Notes under the pieces: model-generated
Database searches by the model: none
What the model saw: the letters and a program-made list of their open reading frames with translations, nothing else
What the model was told of the DNA's origin: nothing
Position numbers and translations under genes: made by a program
Shown: positions 59,001 to 64,000 of the stretch, piece after piece
How positions within the stretch are numbered: the stretch's first letter is position 1
How the letters are laid out: each line of letters begins with the position of its first letter
NCBI GenBank assembly: GCA_008360955.1
Contig: LUCM01010404.1
Location: 1-64,000 of the forward strand
Reading direction: 5' to 3'
Source of the DNA: Fasciolopsis buskii
Taxonomy: Eukaryota; Platyhelminthes; Trematoda; Plagiorchiida; Fasciolidae
DNA length: 64,000 nt

Positions 59001-61089
59001 ATTGGGTTTTGTCATGTGTCACAACCCACTGCAGACAGTGAAGTGGCCAACTGATTGCTATGACAGTTAATCTTCCAAATCTAGAATAGTCGCACTGCCG
59101 CCAACCTTTAGTTGGTTGGGACCGTGTTTGTTTTCGAGCAAAAAGTAAAAAATCGTTATTGCTACTGTTATTTACATACATGTAATTATTATTACTGTTC
59201 AATATAACTGAATGAAAATATTTGCAGACTGGTCTGTTCAAAGTGAAACAAGTTCACATAAAAACACCCCATTGCTTCTCAGAGTCTGATGGCAAAGCTG
59301 GTTGGCAAACGTTTACCCACACCATGGGTAAGCTGAAGCTGGTCGAACCCATACATATATAAATATATATGTACAAGTATAAAGATGTTTGGACAAGAGT
59401 GTACCGGGTACGCGTACCTGACGAGCGACAATAACCGCGAAACCGGTAGCGTACTCCCGGGTAAATTTTGTTCACTCATCCAGATTCCGCCTACAATTTC
59501 TATATACATATATATATACATATATTCTGGGTTATTCTATCCTCTTTCCTAAGGTTGACTCAGCCCAACTGACAAAGAATTATCAACGAATCACAGTTGT
59601 CGTTTTTCTGTGGACTCTTCAACGAGGAGCCTCCTGACGCTACAAATTAGATATATATATATTTCGCAAGCAAAAATCAGACAGGTTGAAATCCCTTCCT
59701 CGTTTAATGTGACACAAATATCCCGATAACTGCTACCGAGAAAAGAGGACTATGCTTAACAGTCTTGTGAGTAGAGTATTATGAGGTGAACCAAAAGTCA
59801 GTTGACGTAGTCTAGATGCAGAGTAAACTATATGGTAATCATGCATTAGCACATCATTCAATCACAAAATGTCAATCGTAACTTTTCGCTTACTCCAAAT
59901 TAGTCTCCGGTCCTTCCTCTATCCCAATCGTCGTCAGTGTCAGCGTGGCCCAATAGTAACATTTCAAATAGGCACGACCCAGCTCGTCAGCAAACGTCGT
60001 GTTTGACGGTCTGTATCCCCAGGTGGTAGTAAACTTCTCGTATTTCGATAGGATATAATAAACGCATGCAAACCAGTGACAGCCCAGGAATAGCACATGA
60101 ATCGAGTTCAAAACACGCCACAAATTGGGAAACAGTGATCGATTTTCAATCTTGACCTTCCACAAGCGAGCTCGATAGATTTTTACAAACCGAGGGAACC
60201 GAAGCATTGGTTGCCACCCGAATTTCAACTGGAGTAAGTCCAGTGGAATAAGAGAGATTAGATCCATACGGAAATCCATTGACCTAACGTATCTCACTGC
60301 AAGTTTCTGACGATTGATCACGATAAGACCACATTCCAGATAAGTGGTACCTAGTTGTACAATAAAATCCATCAAATAAACCAAATCAGCACCAATATCG
60401 AGGGTGAGAAACAGGACATAATTCATTCTTTGCAACTCATCAAATGCCTGTCGGGCTATCGGCAACCACAAGTTGTACAACACTGCAGTAGATAGTATGG
60501 TCAACCATATCAATAAAGATAGGCTGTACGGTTGAAAGATGAACGGTAATCCACAGGGGCGTTTGCCTAATACGTTGAGTCTTTCTTGATCGGGGATTAA
60601 ATCAAATGGAAAAAGGGTTTCTTCCTCTGCATTAATAGAACTGATTCCCAATTTTGTTCGTATGATGAAAAGTGCTCTTTCTAAGAAGGTTCCTGGAGTG
60701 GGTTGATCAGAACAAGAAGCATGAAGATTCTCCCTTTCGTTAAAAGATGTCTGTTGGGAGAATGAGCTTGCCCATGTGTCAGACTTTTCGTTGTGTACAT
60801 ATGGATGAACGGAATAGCTCGATCCTCCTTCAGGCCGACGATTCGTAAATCGATCAATAAAGGAATCCCGTCTCTTTGTGGAATTTTTTGACGGAATATT
60901 TTTCAGCATGGATGAGAAGCGCACCATTGTGCGTATCTTTCTCCATGAAGCCTTTTCTTCTTCACCGTTTGTGGCTTGGTCCACTGTTGATTGTATTCTA
61001 TTCACATTTATGTCCAACTTCTCGTCATTTGGGTTTTTCTCTTCGCTGGACAGAATCGGATGAATTATAGACCCCGGATTTTCGGCCAT
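13967..61089 (-). CDS. cyclic nucleotide-gated cation channel subunit, 11 exons, 723 aa
   Basis: Role (family knowledge): tetrameric plasma- or ciliary-membrane channel opened by cGMP/cAMP, passing Na+, K+ and Ca2+ in sensory signalling. Model: join of 59894-61089, 32834-32892, 27437-27498, 25620-25708, 20398-20500, 20062-20216, 18391-18474, 16898-16994, 14352-14542, 14083-14146, 13967-14038, all minus. Every junction is GT-AG and phases match (2,1,0,2,0,2,2,0,2,0). The sum is 724 codons with stop. Domains by residue: N-terminus 1-185; S1 about 186-207; S2 224-246; S3 273-289; S4 295-313 with R297, R300, K303, R306, R308; S5 324-347; sequon N363; pore helix and TTIG 374-389; S6 about 400-425; C-linker 427-503; CNBD 504-615 with GEI 571-573 and R584-T585; CLZ 679-723. 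The ATG at 61087-61089 has A at -3, G at +4 and an in-frame TAG 12 bases upstream. The CLZ and TLTLTTIG pore point to an alpha-type subunit, and C-linker and CNBD wording resembles invertebrate CNG-like channels. Oddities: Ile390 just after TIG, and a 27-kb first intron. Confidence 0.95.
14083..14146 (-). CDS. CNG channel exon 10 (CLZ coiled coil)
   Basis: 64 bases. Acceptor CTTCCTTTCACAG, donor ATG|GTAAGT. The first base completes Leu679. It then reads TESNRMQGIVSSFTERWNTLM, hydrophobic at heptad spacing. It is joined in phase 2 to exon 9 and phase 0 to exon 11. Confidence 0.9.
14352..14542 (-). CDS. CNG channel exon 9 (C-helix and post-CNBD linker)
   Basis: 191 bases. Acceptor TTTCCTTTAG, donor ACT|GTGAGT. 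Residues 616-678 start ILIKEFARKRLQANRELQLK, continuing the C-helix of the CNBD after HPDAE of exon 8. A basic, low-conservation linker (KSRKLQPKTT) then leads to the CLZ. The C-helix caps bound nucleotide in this family. Cyclic-nucleotide preference cannot be read from this exon. Confidence 0.9.
14543..16897 (-). other. intron 8 (2355 bases)
   Basis: GTAATT donor and TTTAG acceptor. Contents are unique-looking AT-rich sequence with no recognised element. The short frames inside it carry no motif. Confidence 0.8.
16898..16994 (-). CDS. CNG channel exon 8 (CNBD beta-roll end)
   Basis: 97 bases. Acceptor GTATTTGCAG, donor GAG|GTAATT. Residues 584-615 begin RTADVRAVGYADLFVLS, with the Arg-Thr pair of the phosphate-binding cassette, and then continue SDVLEALQDHPDAE, the B/C-helix. 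In vertebrate CNGA channels the Thr after Arg contacts the guanine of cGMP. Its presence (T585) is compatible with cGMP binding, by inference. Confidence 0.93.
16995..18390 (-). other. intron 7 (1396 bases)
   Basis: Donor CAA|GTAAGT, acceptor TTTGCAG. No repeat family or exon is recognised inside. Confidence 0.8.
18391..18474 (-). CDS. CNG channel exon 7 (phosphate-binding cassette)
   Basis: 84 bases. Acceptor TTATTGACAG, donor CAA|GTAAGT. The first base completes Gly555. Residues 556-582 read PDDEVISMMSSGDFFGEIGI followed by LNRDGAN. GEI (571-573) is the core of the cassette that holds the cyclic phosphate-ribose. The loop between GEI and the following Arg-Thr is short, without the insertion found in some vertebrate CNGA subunits. 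Confidence 0.93.
18475..20061 (-). other. intron 6 (1587 bases)
   Basis: Donor AGG|GTAAGA, acceptor TTGACAG. No recognised element. Confidence 0.8.
20062..20216 (-). CDS. CNG channel exon 6 (CNBD first half)
   Basis: 155 bases. Acceptor TTTATTCCTAG, donor AGG|GTAAGA. Residues 504-554 contain VTIFKECRPEFLQDLVLKMR, then PLIFTPGDFVCRKGEIAREM and FIIADGVLEVI. The PGDxxCRKGE and MFII signatures are diagnostic for CNG-type binding domains. It is separated from exon 5 by a 181-base intron. Confidence 0.95.
20217..20397 (-). other. intron 5 (181 bases)
   Basis: Short intron with donor GTGAGT and acceptor TTCCTAG. An uninterrupted frame runs from exon 5 into this intron, so a naive open reading frame here would contain intronic residues. 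Confidence 0.85.
20398..20500 (-). CDS. CNG channel exon 5 (C-linker)
   Basis: 103 bases. Acceptor TTACCTCCTCACAG, donor AAA|GTGAGT. The first base completes Lys469. Residues 470-503 read KRMDGVGDVNALKMLPDKLK and SELAVNVNLATLKK. LPDKLKxELAxNVNLxTLKK is the C-linker D'-F' helix signature of CNG channels, which transmits nucleotide binding to the gate. Confidence 0.95.
20501..25619 (-). other. intron 4 (5119 bases)
   Basis: No transposon domain is recognised. The longest frame (plus strand, 21656-22051, 131 codons) contains a basic, Gln-rich stretch near its middle but no family motif, and I do not call it a gene. Confidence 0.75.
25620..25708 (-). CDS. CNG channel exon 4 (C-linker A'-C' helices)
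   Basis: 89 bases. Acceptor TTGCTTTCATAG, donor CAA|GTGAGT. Residues 440-468 read DNVKSYMRMHSVRPELQKRI and LRWYDYAWY. Known counterpart: DxVKxYMxxRxVxxxLxxRVxxWFDYxW of CNG channels. WYDYAW instead of WFDYLW is closer to the divergent invertebrate CNG-like group, by recollection of family members. Confidence 0.95.
26110..26430. repeat. compound microsatellite, TATC then TA/TG
   Basis: Directly visible tandem low-complexity sequence inside intron 3. It produces several overlapping, meaningless open frames rich in Tyr, Ile and His on both strands, none of which should be annotated as genes. Confidence 0.9.
26698..26762 (-). repeat. tRNA-like remnant (possible SINE head)
   Basis: In minus sense an A-box-like TAGTTCAGTAGCCTGG (26743-26758) is followed 34 bases on by a B-box-like GGGTTCGAAAC (26698-26708). 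The spacing fits a tRNA-type RNA polymerase III promoter, but the cloverleaf stems do not pair well and no CCA-side acceptor is seen. It is more likely a decayed SINE head than a working tRNA. Confidence 0.35.
27437..27498 (-). CDS. CNG channel exon 3 (S6 end and gating ring start)
   Basis: 62 bases. Acceptor GTGAATTTCAG, donor CTG|GTGAGC. The first two bases complete Gly419. Residues 420-439 read QVGNIINTRNAARVAFEEIL, the counterpart of NVGSMISNMNAARAEFQARI at the inner mouth of vertebrate CNG channels. NAAR is conserved. Confidence 0.95.
27499..32833 (-). other. intron 2 (5335 bases)
   Basis: Donor TCG|GTAAGT, acceptor TTTCAG. No transposon domain is recognised. A plus-strand 109-codon frame (29299-29628) in a locally less AT-rich patch is unassigned. 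Part of 28141-28190 resembles 7130-7170 (shared ATCGTGGTCG and ATGAC words), which may be an old repeat. Confidence 0.75.
32834..32892 (-). CDS. CNG channel exon 2 (S6 helix)
   Basis: 59 bases, the smallest exon. Acceptor GCTTTATTCCAG, donor TCG|GTAAGT. The first base completes Glu399. Residues 400-418 read YAFTCISYLVGLFIFATIV, and the last base opens Gly419. FATIVG is the hallmark of CNG S6. Exon 1 (phase 2) and exon 3 (phase 1) fit exactly. Confidence 0.95.
35612..35685 (+). repeat. weak tRNA-like block
   Basis: CAGTGGCTCAGAGCC (A-box-like) followed by a B-box-like CCTTTCGAATCC. No paired stems are convincing. Possibly a SINE relic. Confidence 0.25.
38684..39241 (-). other. unidentified 185-codon open frame in intron 1
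   Basis: The second longest uninterrupted frame in the window. It starts MCRAGQMIFEGKSESDPIKN and has no motif I recognise, no clear signal peptide and no membrane helix run. It lies head to head with a 143-codon plus-strand frame at 39332, with 90 bases between the two starts. In a window of this size and base composition one such frame by chance is not surprising. It could also be a fragment of an unrecognised mobile element. Confidence 0.2.
39332..39763 (+). other. unidentified 143-codon open frame in intron 1
   Basis: Starts MAEEYFKTDCGLNYCLSLQL and ends in an acidic LSDTEYFDD. No family is recognised. Divergent from the 38684-39241 frame. Not called as a gene for lack of any homology or splice evidence. 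Confidence 0.2.
40413..40570 (-). repeat. tRNA-derived SINE, copy A
   Basis: In minus sense it begins TCGGCCAAGCGGGTAAG (A-box, 40554-40570), then GTGGCGTTTGAACGCAAAG and a mutated B-box GGATCAAATCC (40516-40526). The body has GTCAACTTGCCCACC and CCCTGTTGGCTGGGTCCCC, and it ends in TTCATTAATAAAGGAAG. The same order recurs at 52278-52450 (minus) and 62699-62862 (plus). The head resembles a class II (Ser/Leu-type) tRNA without its long arm. Lack of coding potential and dispersed copies on both strands support a SINE. Confidence 0.8.
44410..44590 (+). repeat. imperfect GAT trinucleotide repeat
   Basis: GAT-rich tract with interruptions. One frame stays open and reads as Asp-rich residues (DDDFDNTDIYGNGDFSSSD and on) from a stop just before the tract to TAA near 44594. 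The complementary strand reads as His-rich. No start codon or flanking domain is found. Most likely a decayed microsatellite. Confidence 0.75.
45575..46510 (-). mobile_element. degenerate LINE reverse transcriptase, same family as 2100-4245
   Basis: In minus sense, across stops and shifts: a decayed LENAEDFELL in place of the YADD box (about 46340), KLVFAEEQLRIYLGCISPGG (about 46160-46220), then GIYTAARSVLLHGSKTWQL (about 46020-46080), VEHRCLSNIGKIRWQNF, and NRSMWLGHILRM near 45840. These follow the landmark order of the plus-strand copy (LFLAGEQLVEV, then the TAAVRSVLLY-type tail). The YADD Asp residues are not intact and there are several in-frame stops, so it is dead. Its orientation is the same as the host gene. 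Confidence 0.8.
48434..48784 (+). mobile_element. Penelope-like element remnant (GIY-YIG endonuclease end)
   Basis: Seen: CR(stop)CGHIARRLSERIREHHPS, then YSSNLNHLVDIGHKINPNRS and FDILYRS, then HRVNPVLFARKSLVHKIQLG. Known: Penelope-like elements end in a GIY-YIG nuclease with the pattern CxCGxxYIGRTxRxLSxRIxEHxP, SxxxxHLxxTGHxxD and xxPxLCxQKxFVxxLxLPWP. The YIGRT segment reads HIARR, and a stop breaks the cysteine motif. A possible earlier part (HWVYQL near 48238) suggests the copy is interrupted. Plus orientation, opposite to the host gene. Confidence 0.7.
52278..52450 (-). repeat. tRNA-derived SINE, copy B (best preserved)
   Basis: In minus sense: A-box GTGGCCAAGCGGATTGG (52425-52441), anticodon-like GGCGTTTGGACGTGAAG, an intact B-box GGGTTCGAATCC (52387-52398), then body words GTCAAC, CCCCACTTGGCGG, CTCTGTTGGCCGCGACC and CCTTCCTGGAAAAA, and the 3' end CCATTAATAAAGGGAG. 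It is the most intact of three copies, and its promoter boxes look functional. Sits in intron 1 in the same orientation as the host gene. Confidence 0.85.
53035..53165 (+). mobile_element. possible LINE endonuclease fragment
   Basis: A plus-strand frame reads RRKAVANFSAFLSGKLDVDI then TSIYAPATHNNLNFYKS before a stop. The SIYAP(T) motif followed by an aromatic near F-Y is typical of LINE apurinic endonucleases, where it precedes the GDFN box. Nothing beyond this is recognised, so the call is tentative. Confidence 0.35.
54254..54300 (-). repeat. truncated tRNA-like remnant
   Basis: Minus-sense TAGTTCAACTGGTTAGCAGG (A-box) followed closely by GGGTTCGAGGC (B-box), with the anticodon arm missing. 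Too short for a tRNA gene. Probably a decayed SINE head, of a different type from the three-copy family. Confidence 0.35.
56180..56455 (-). repeat. imperfect GAT (ATC) trinucleotide repeat
   Basis: About 270 bases of interrupted GAT units in minus sense. One frame is fully open for some 100 codons and reads as Asp-rich residues with scattered His and Glu (DADDDHDHDHIDEKDNEDGS). A second frame reads as Met/Ile-rich. It opens right after a stop, has no initiator Met near its start, and no splice-supported neighbour was found. Most likely a decayed microsatellite. Confidence 0.75.
59341..59670. repeat. TA-rich microsatellite cluster beside exon 1
   Basis: Three short TA runs at about 59355-59372, 59502-59525 and 59650-59662, starting 220 bases downstream of the exon 1 donor (in gene sense). 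Confidence 0.8.
59894..61089 (-). CDS. CNG channel exon 1 (N-terminus, S1-S5, pore)
   Basis: 1196 bases, residues 1-398 plus two bases of Glu399. The donor GTAAGC begins at 59893, and the open frame runs on only to a TAA at 59890 inside the intron. Start: ATG in CATAAAATGG, first Met after an in-frame TAG. Residues 1-130 are hydrophilic and low in conservation. SWRKIRTMVRFSSML (48-62) is a basic amphipathic helix. WLTILSTAVLYNLWLP is in S1, DLVYLMDFIVQ in S2, DLISLIPLDLLQLKFG in S3, and MLRFPRFVKIYRARLWKVK in S4. HVLFLGCHWFACVYYI is S5. AYLKCYYWATLTLTTIG is the pore helix and filter. N363-T-T in the turret is a glycosylation sequon at about the place used in vertebrate CNGA1. Confidence 0.97.
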
Positions 61090-61995
61090 TTTATGCTGCT
61101 ACAGAATGTTCGACCTCAGTATCTTCAAAATAAAAAGCAAATATCCTGTTCGATGCATTGTGTCATAACCGCTACCTTGCAACAAGCTTGTCGTGAATAA
61201 ACATTTCACCATTTTGGTAGGTTATACAAATAATCGCCTCTTCGTGATTGGTCGAAATTTACTGAGCCCTGGTTGGTTGAAAGTAAATACTGATTCAGGT
61301 GAAGTTTGTCCACCATACTTTTCTGAACAGACACGTGATAAAAAGAAATGAAATATTACGGGAGATCGCTTAAAATGCGACAAAGTAATTGGAGGTATCA
61401 CAACTGAATCATGATGTTGCTTGTTACAAAAGTAGGTCAGAAACAAAAGACAAGTACAATTGCTCGTGTTCTGTCTCTCAGAAACCAAAGGTGAACTGTG
61501 CTTATTTGTAATAGGCTGACGATTCTGTGAAAACATCAGAGTTACATAAGATGTATTGGTTCATTCATTGTTAAGAAATATTTGCGAATGGATTTGATTT
61601 GTGCTTTGCCATTCTGTTCTTGAACAGTAGTTAGATATGATCCACTTTAGAATGTGAACTGGGAGTAAAACCACGGTTGTGTGTCGGCAACACGAATGAT
61701 AAAACTCCCGCATAAATAACGGCAAAATGACATTAGTGAGAATCAAAAAATGCCGGCTCTTCTAGTCTGTACACTACTGTACCAGTCAGTGGTCTATCGA
61801 AACTAGACGCATCGATTTCCAGGGTGTAGCTCTACCCTCCCGACTATAAAACAAACTCATAAGAACATACAGAAAACAAGAAGGCCTTCATGAAATACTA
61901 ACTGCTTACATATTTCATTGGACGTCCGAAAGTATAAAGTTTTGTGGTACGGCTAATGATTGGCATCAGACGTGAGGACAAAATGACCAGTCACT
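61090..61995 (-). other. 5' flank or 5' UTR of the CNG channel gene
   Basis: Directly upstream of the ATG in gene sense. A CTGTAG nine bases before the ATG and a TTTTGAAG preceded by a T-rich run about 30 bases upstream could each be a 3' splice site, either of a non-coding first exon or of spliced-leader trans-splicing, which flatworms use. No promoter motif can be singled out. Confidence 0.35.
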
Positions 61996-62300
61996 TAAGC
62001 TTGCGCCTTGATTATGCGACGGCAAATGTGTTCGCACATACTACTGATGTATGGTAAGGTAACTCTAATCGCTTGGACGATTTCTTTTGTTGAGAATACG
62101 TATGTGATGCGAGGTACAGGGTGATTATCGCTGGTGTAGTTCTCAGCACTCTTGCGTTCTCGCAGGGACAAACAGTAGTCAGTGCTGAGCCATCTCGCAC
62201 AGCATATCCGGTTTCTGGTGGGCGAGAGACAAAGACGGTTTGTATGACCCATCACCTGTCTCCAAGAGCTACTATGATTACCGATCTTCAATGTGTCTAA
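61995..62300 (-). mobile_element. possible Penelope-like element fragment
   Basis: The minus-strand frame ends SAENYTSDNHPVPRITYVFS, TKEIVQAIRVTLPYISSMCE, HICRRIIKAQA. Known: Penelope reverse transcriptases have a thumb-region motif like VxLPYxxxxSExxxRxL ahead of the GIY-YIG part. VTLPYISSMCEHICRRI fits it loosely. No other RT motif is found nearby, so it is tentative. Confidence 0.35.
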
Positions 62301-62698
62301 AGATGCTTCGTTATATGATTTCTACAGTTAACAAATAAAACGTAGTTCTGACGAGATGAAGCCGTGGGTGAGGTCAAAATTCACCCAATCTACGCTACTG
62401 ATGAAGACCCTTGCAGGGAATCAAGAACAATGTATTCGAAACACTTTTGTTCGAAGCACCAAGCCGTGATATAAAAGTGAGTGCGTCTTACAGAGGCTAA
62501 AATCTACCGCATGTGCCTACCTTCACTTGTTCAATATTTCGGGTTCACATGATTGCACGTAAGTATAATCCACGGAAATGGGAAATTCGGCAGTTTGGAT
62601 AGTGTTCCATTATGCAGAGCTTAATTAAAAAGTCATGTCCTTATGATCGCTTTGATTGTATCGTTCGATGAAAGACCATGTGTAAATTTATGTTAAAT
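62301..62698. other. upstream flank, nothing recognised
   Basis: About 400 bases between the possible Penelope fragment and SINE copy C. No motif seen. Confidence 0.5.
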
Positions 62699-62862
62699 AC
62701 GATAGACAAGCGGATTAGTTAGTGGCGTTTGGATTTGAAAGTCTCGTGTTCGAGTCCTTCCAATGCCAGTCAGCTTCCCCAACTGGCAGCCGTCTGTTGA
62801 CCGCGACCCCCCTTCCTGAAAAATGATGTACATTATTATTTCATTCATAAAGAAATTGAAAG
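62699..62862 (+). repeat. tRNA-derived SINE, copy C
   Basis: Plus sense: ACAAGCGGATTAGTTAGTGG and GCGTTTGGATTTGAAAG, B-box GTGTTCGAGTCC (62746-62757), then AACTGGCAGCC, GTCTGTTGACCGCGACC, CCTTCCTGAAAAATG, and the 3' end TTATTTCATTCATAAAGAAA. It aligns over its length with copies A and B but on the other strand, and its A-box is the most decayed. Confidence 0.8.
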
Positions 62863-64000
62863 ATAAAAGGAAAGCAGTTGGTCTGTGGATGAATGCTCGT
62901 TCATAAAGCTCAGGAGCACCTGGTATCTTGGAAAGTATCCGAATTATTTGGATTAAATTAAGGTCTCTGTCTTTCATCTGTTTTCAGTGCCTGGAATGCT
63001 TTGAATGAACTGCTCTTTAGACCTTTTGGCTTCGACACCACCTGAACTGTTAATAGAGTCGCTGGTTGATTGAAGTGGTCACTACCGTCTGCCCTGCGTG
63101 GATTTGTTGTATTATTTCTGCCTGAGAGGTTAACACCGCAGATAAGTTTCTATTAAAAGTCACAGACCTCCATAAACAAAATGGCGATCCTACTCATACC
63201 CAACCGATAAAAAGGTATCTGCAAGAGATTTTCAAGCAAGATCAACTGCCAACTTCCCAAATCGTGTCGATCACCAACCATACATTCTGTGCTCTTTTGC
63301 TCTCGGAATCAGTTTTCACCAAACTGAGGTGGAGTTCCACATAGTATTGGTGATGCCATTAAGCTGACCAAATTCAGCTTTTATTTTGTGCTATTGCACC
63401 CAACATTTCGATGACATAATTGGTAAGCAATTATGACGGCAAAATCCATTAAGTGCAGCCGGTTCGACATTCTGTTTCATTTGTTGCATTGCCCTGGTTT
63501 CCTAATGCATGCAAGCAAACATCTACAAAATGTGTAAGGTAATGATATTTCCAGTCTCTTTACAGAGGAGAGTAGTGAATGGACTATAGGAAGGGTATTT
63601 TTGCCCAAACTATTCTTAATCGCCTTCACTGTCAGTCAGCTGGAATGTAAAGCAAACAGTTTCACTGAATTGTTGTGTGCTGCAAACTTTTTATTTATAA
63701 TCAGTTTAATCACCAGATAAGTGATACTACGAAGTCCTATTTAAAATGTGGAACCGCGACTACACTTTATGACAGATTTCGGTTCAGTTCATTCCCACCT
63801 ACGCAACGACTGATCCCACCTGAATGTGGTGTAGTTTTAGTACCTATCTCAGAAAACCAAATAATATGGATTGAAAATTTTGATTTAATTTCATAAAAAT
63901 ATTACCGAGGAACGAAAATATTTCAAATGAGCTCACTTCAGTGGGTGCATCATTTATCGTTATCTCTCTGTCTTCAAGCAGAGCTTTGGGGAATCTCGTG
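62863..64000. other. distal 5' flank, nothing recognised
   Basis: Short frames only, with no family signature. No neighbouring gene begins before the window edge that I can detect. Confidence 0.5.

Larger units (their letters stand above)
32893..59893 (-). other. intron 1 (27,001 bases), host to most repeats in the window
   Basis: Donor GGA|GTAAGC at exon 1 and acceptor TTCCAG at exon 2. It splits the channel between the pore loop and S6. It contains a minus-strand LINE, a Penelope-like remnant, two SINE copies, a tRNA-like remnant, two GAT-type trinucleotide repeats, TA microsatellites and a possible LINE endonuclease piece, listed separately. I recognise no exon of another gene within it. 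Stretches 32893-38680, 39764-40412, 40571-44409, 46511-48433, 48785-52277 and 56456-59340 show nothing I can name, apart from the weak tRNA-like block at 35612-35685. Confidence 0.85.

Overview
The window reads as a piece of a large, repeat-rich metazoan genome, most likely a parasitic flatworm (a large-genome trematode, or possibly a cestode). The support is: one protein-coding gene split into short exons by GT-AG introns; degenerate copies of a non-LTR retrotransposon whose reverse-transcriptase tail (motifs such as YLGSCISPG, SVLLYGSETW-like, WLGHVLRM-like) is of the kind typical of fluke and tapeworm genomes; a Penelope-like element; a tRNA-derived SINE; and many microsatellites. No bacterial operons, rRNA genes or CRISPR arrays are visible. 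The species cannot be read from the sequence.

The one real gene I can assemble lies on the minus strand and fills about three quarters of the window (61089 down to 13967). It encodes a cyclic nucleotide-gated (CNG) cation channel subunit. Eleven exons join in frame with consensus splice sites to give a 723-residue protein: a cytoplasmic N-terminus with a possible calmodulin site, S1 to S5 and the pore (all in exon 1), S6, the C-linker, the cyclic nucleotide-binding domain (CNBD) and a C-terminal leucine-zipper (CLZ) coiled coil with the stop codon in exon 11. Only exon 1 is visible as a long open frame. The other exons are 59 to 191 bases and were found by translating both strands and matching splice phase. 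Exon sizes sum to 2172 bases, exactly 724 codons including the stop.

Layout: 1-13966 is downstream flank and possible 3' UTR, with a degenerate LINE on the plus strand (about 2100-4245) and a LINE endonuclease remnant (about 5850-6165). 13967-32892 holds exons 11 to 2, with introns of 44 bases to 5.3 kb. 32893-59893 is the 27-kb intron 1, which separates the pore exon from the S6 exon and carries most of the mobile DNA: a minus-strand copy of the same LINE family (about 45575-46510), a Penelope-like GIY-YIG remnant (48434-48784), two SINE copies (40413-40570, 52278-52450), two Asp-coding GAT repeats (44410-44590, 56180-56455) and a pair of unidentified divergent ORFs (38684-39763). 59894-61089 is exon 1. 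61090-64000 is the 5' flank, with a possible second Penelope fragment and a third SINE copy.

Functional reading (inference): an alpha-type, CLZ-bearing CNG subunit of a flatworm, probably acting in sensory or ciliary membranes. Its most notable feature is Ile at the position right after the TIG filter motif, where CNG alpha subunits usually carry Glu or Asp.
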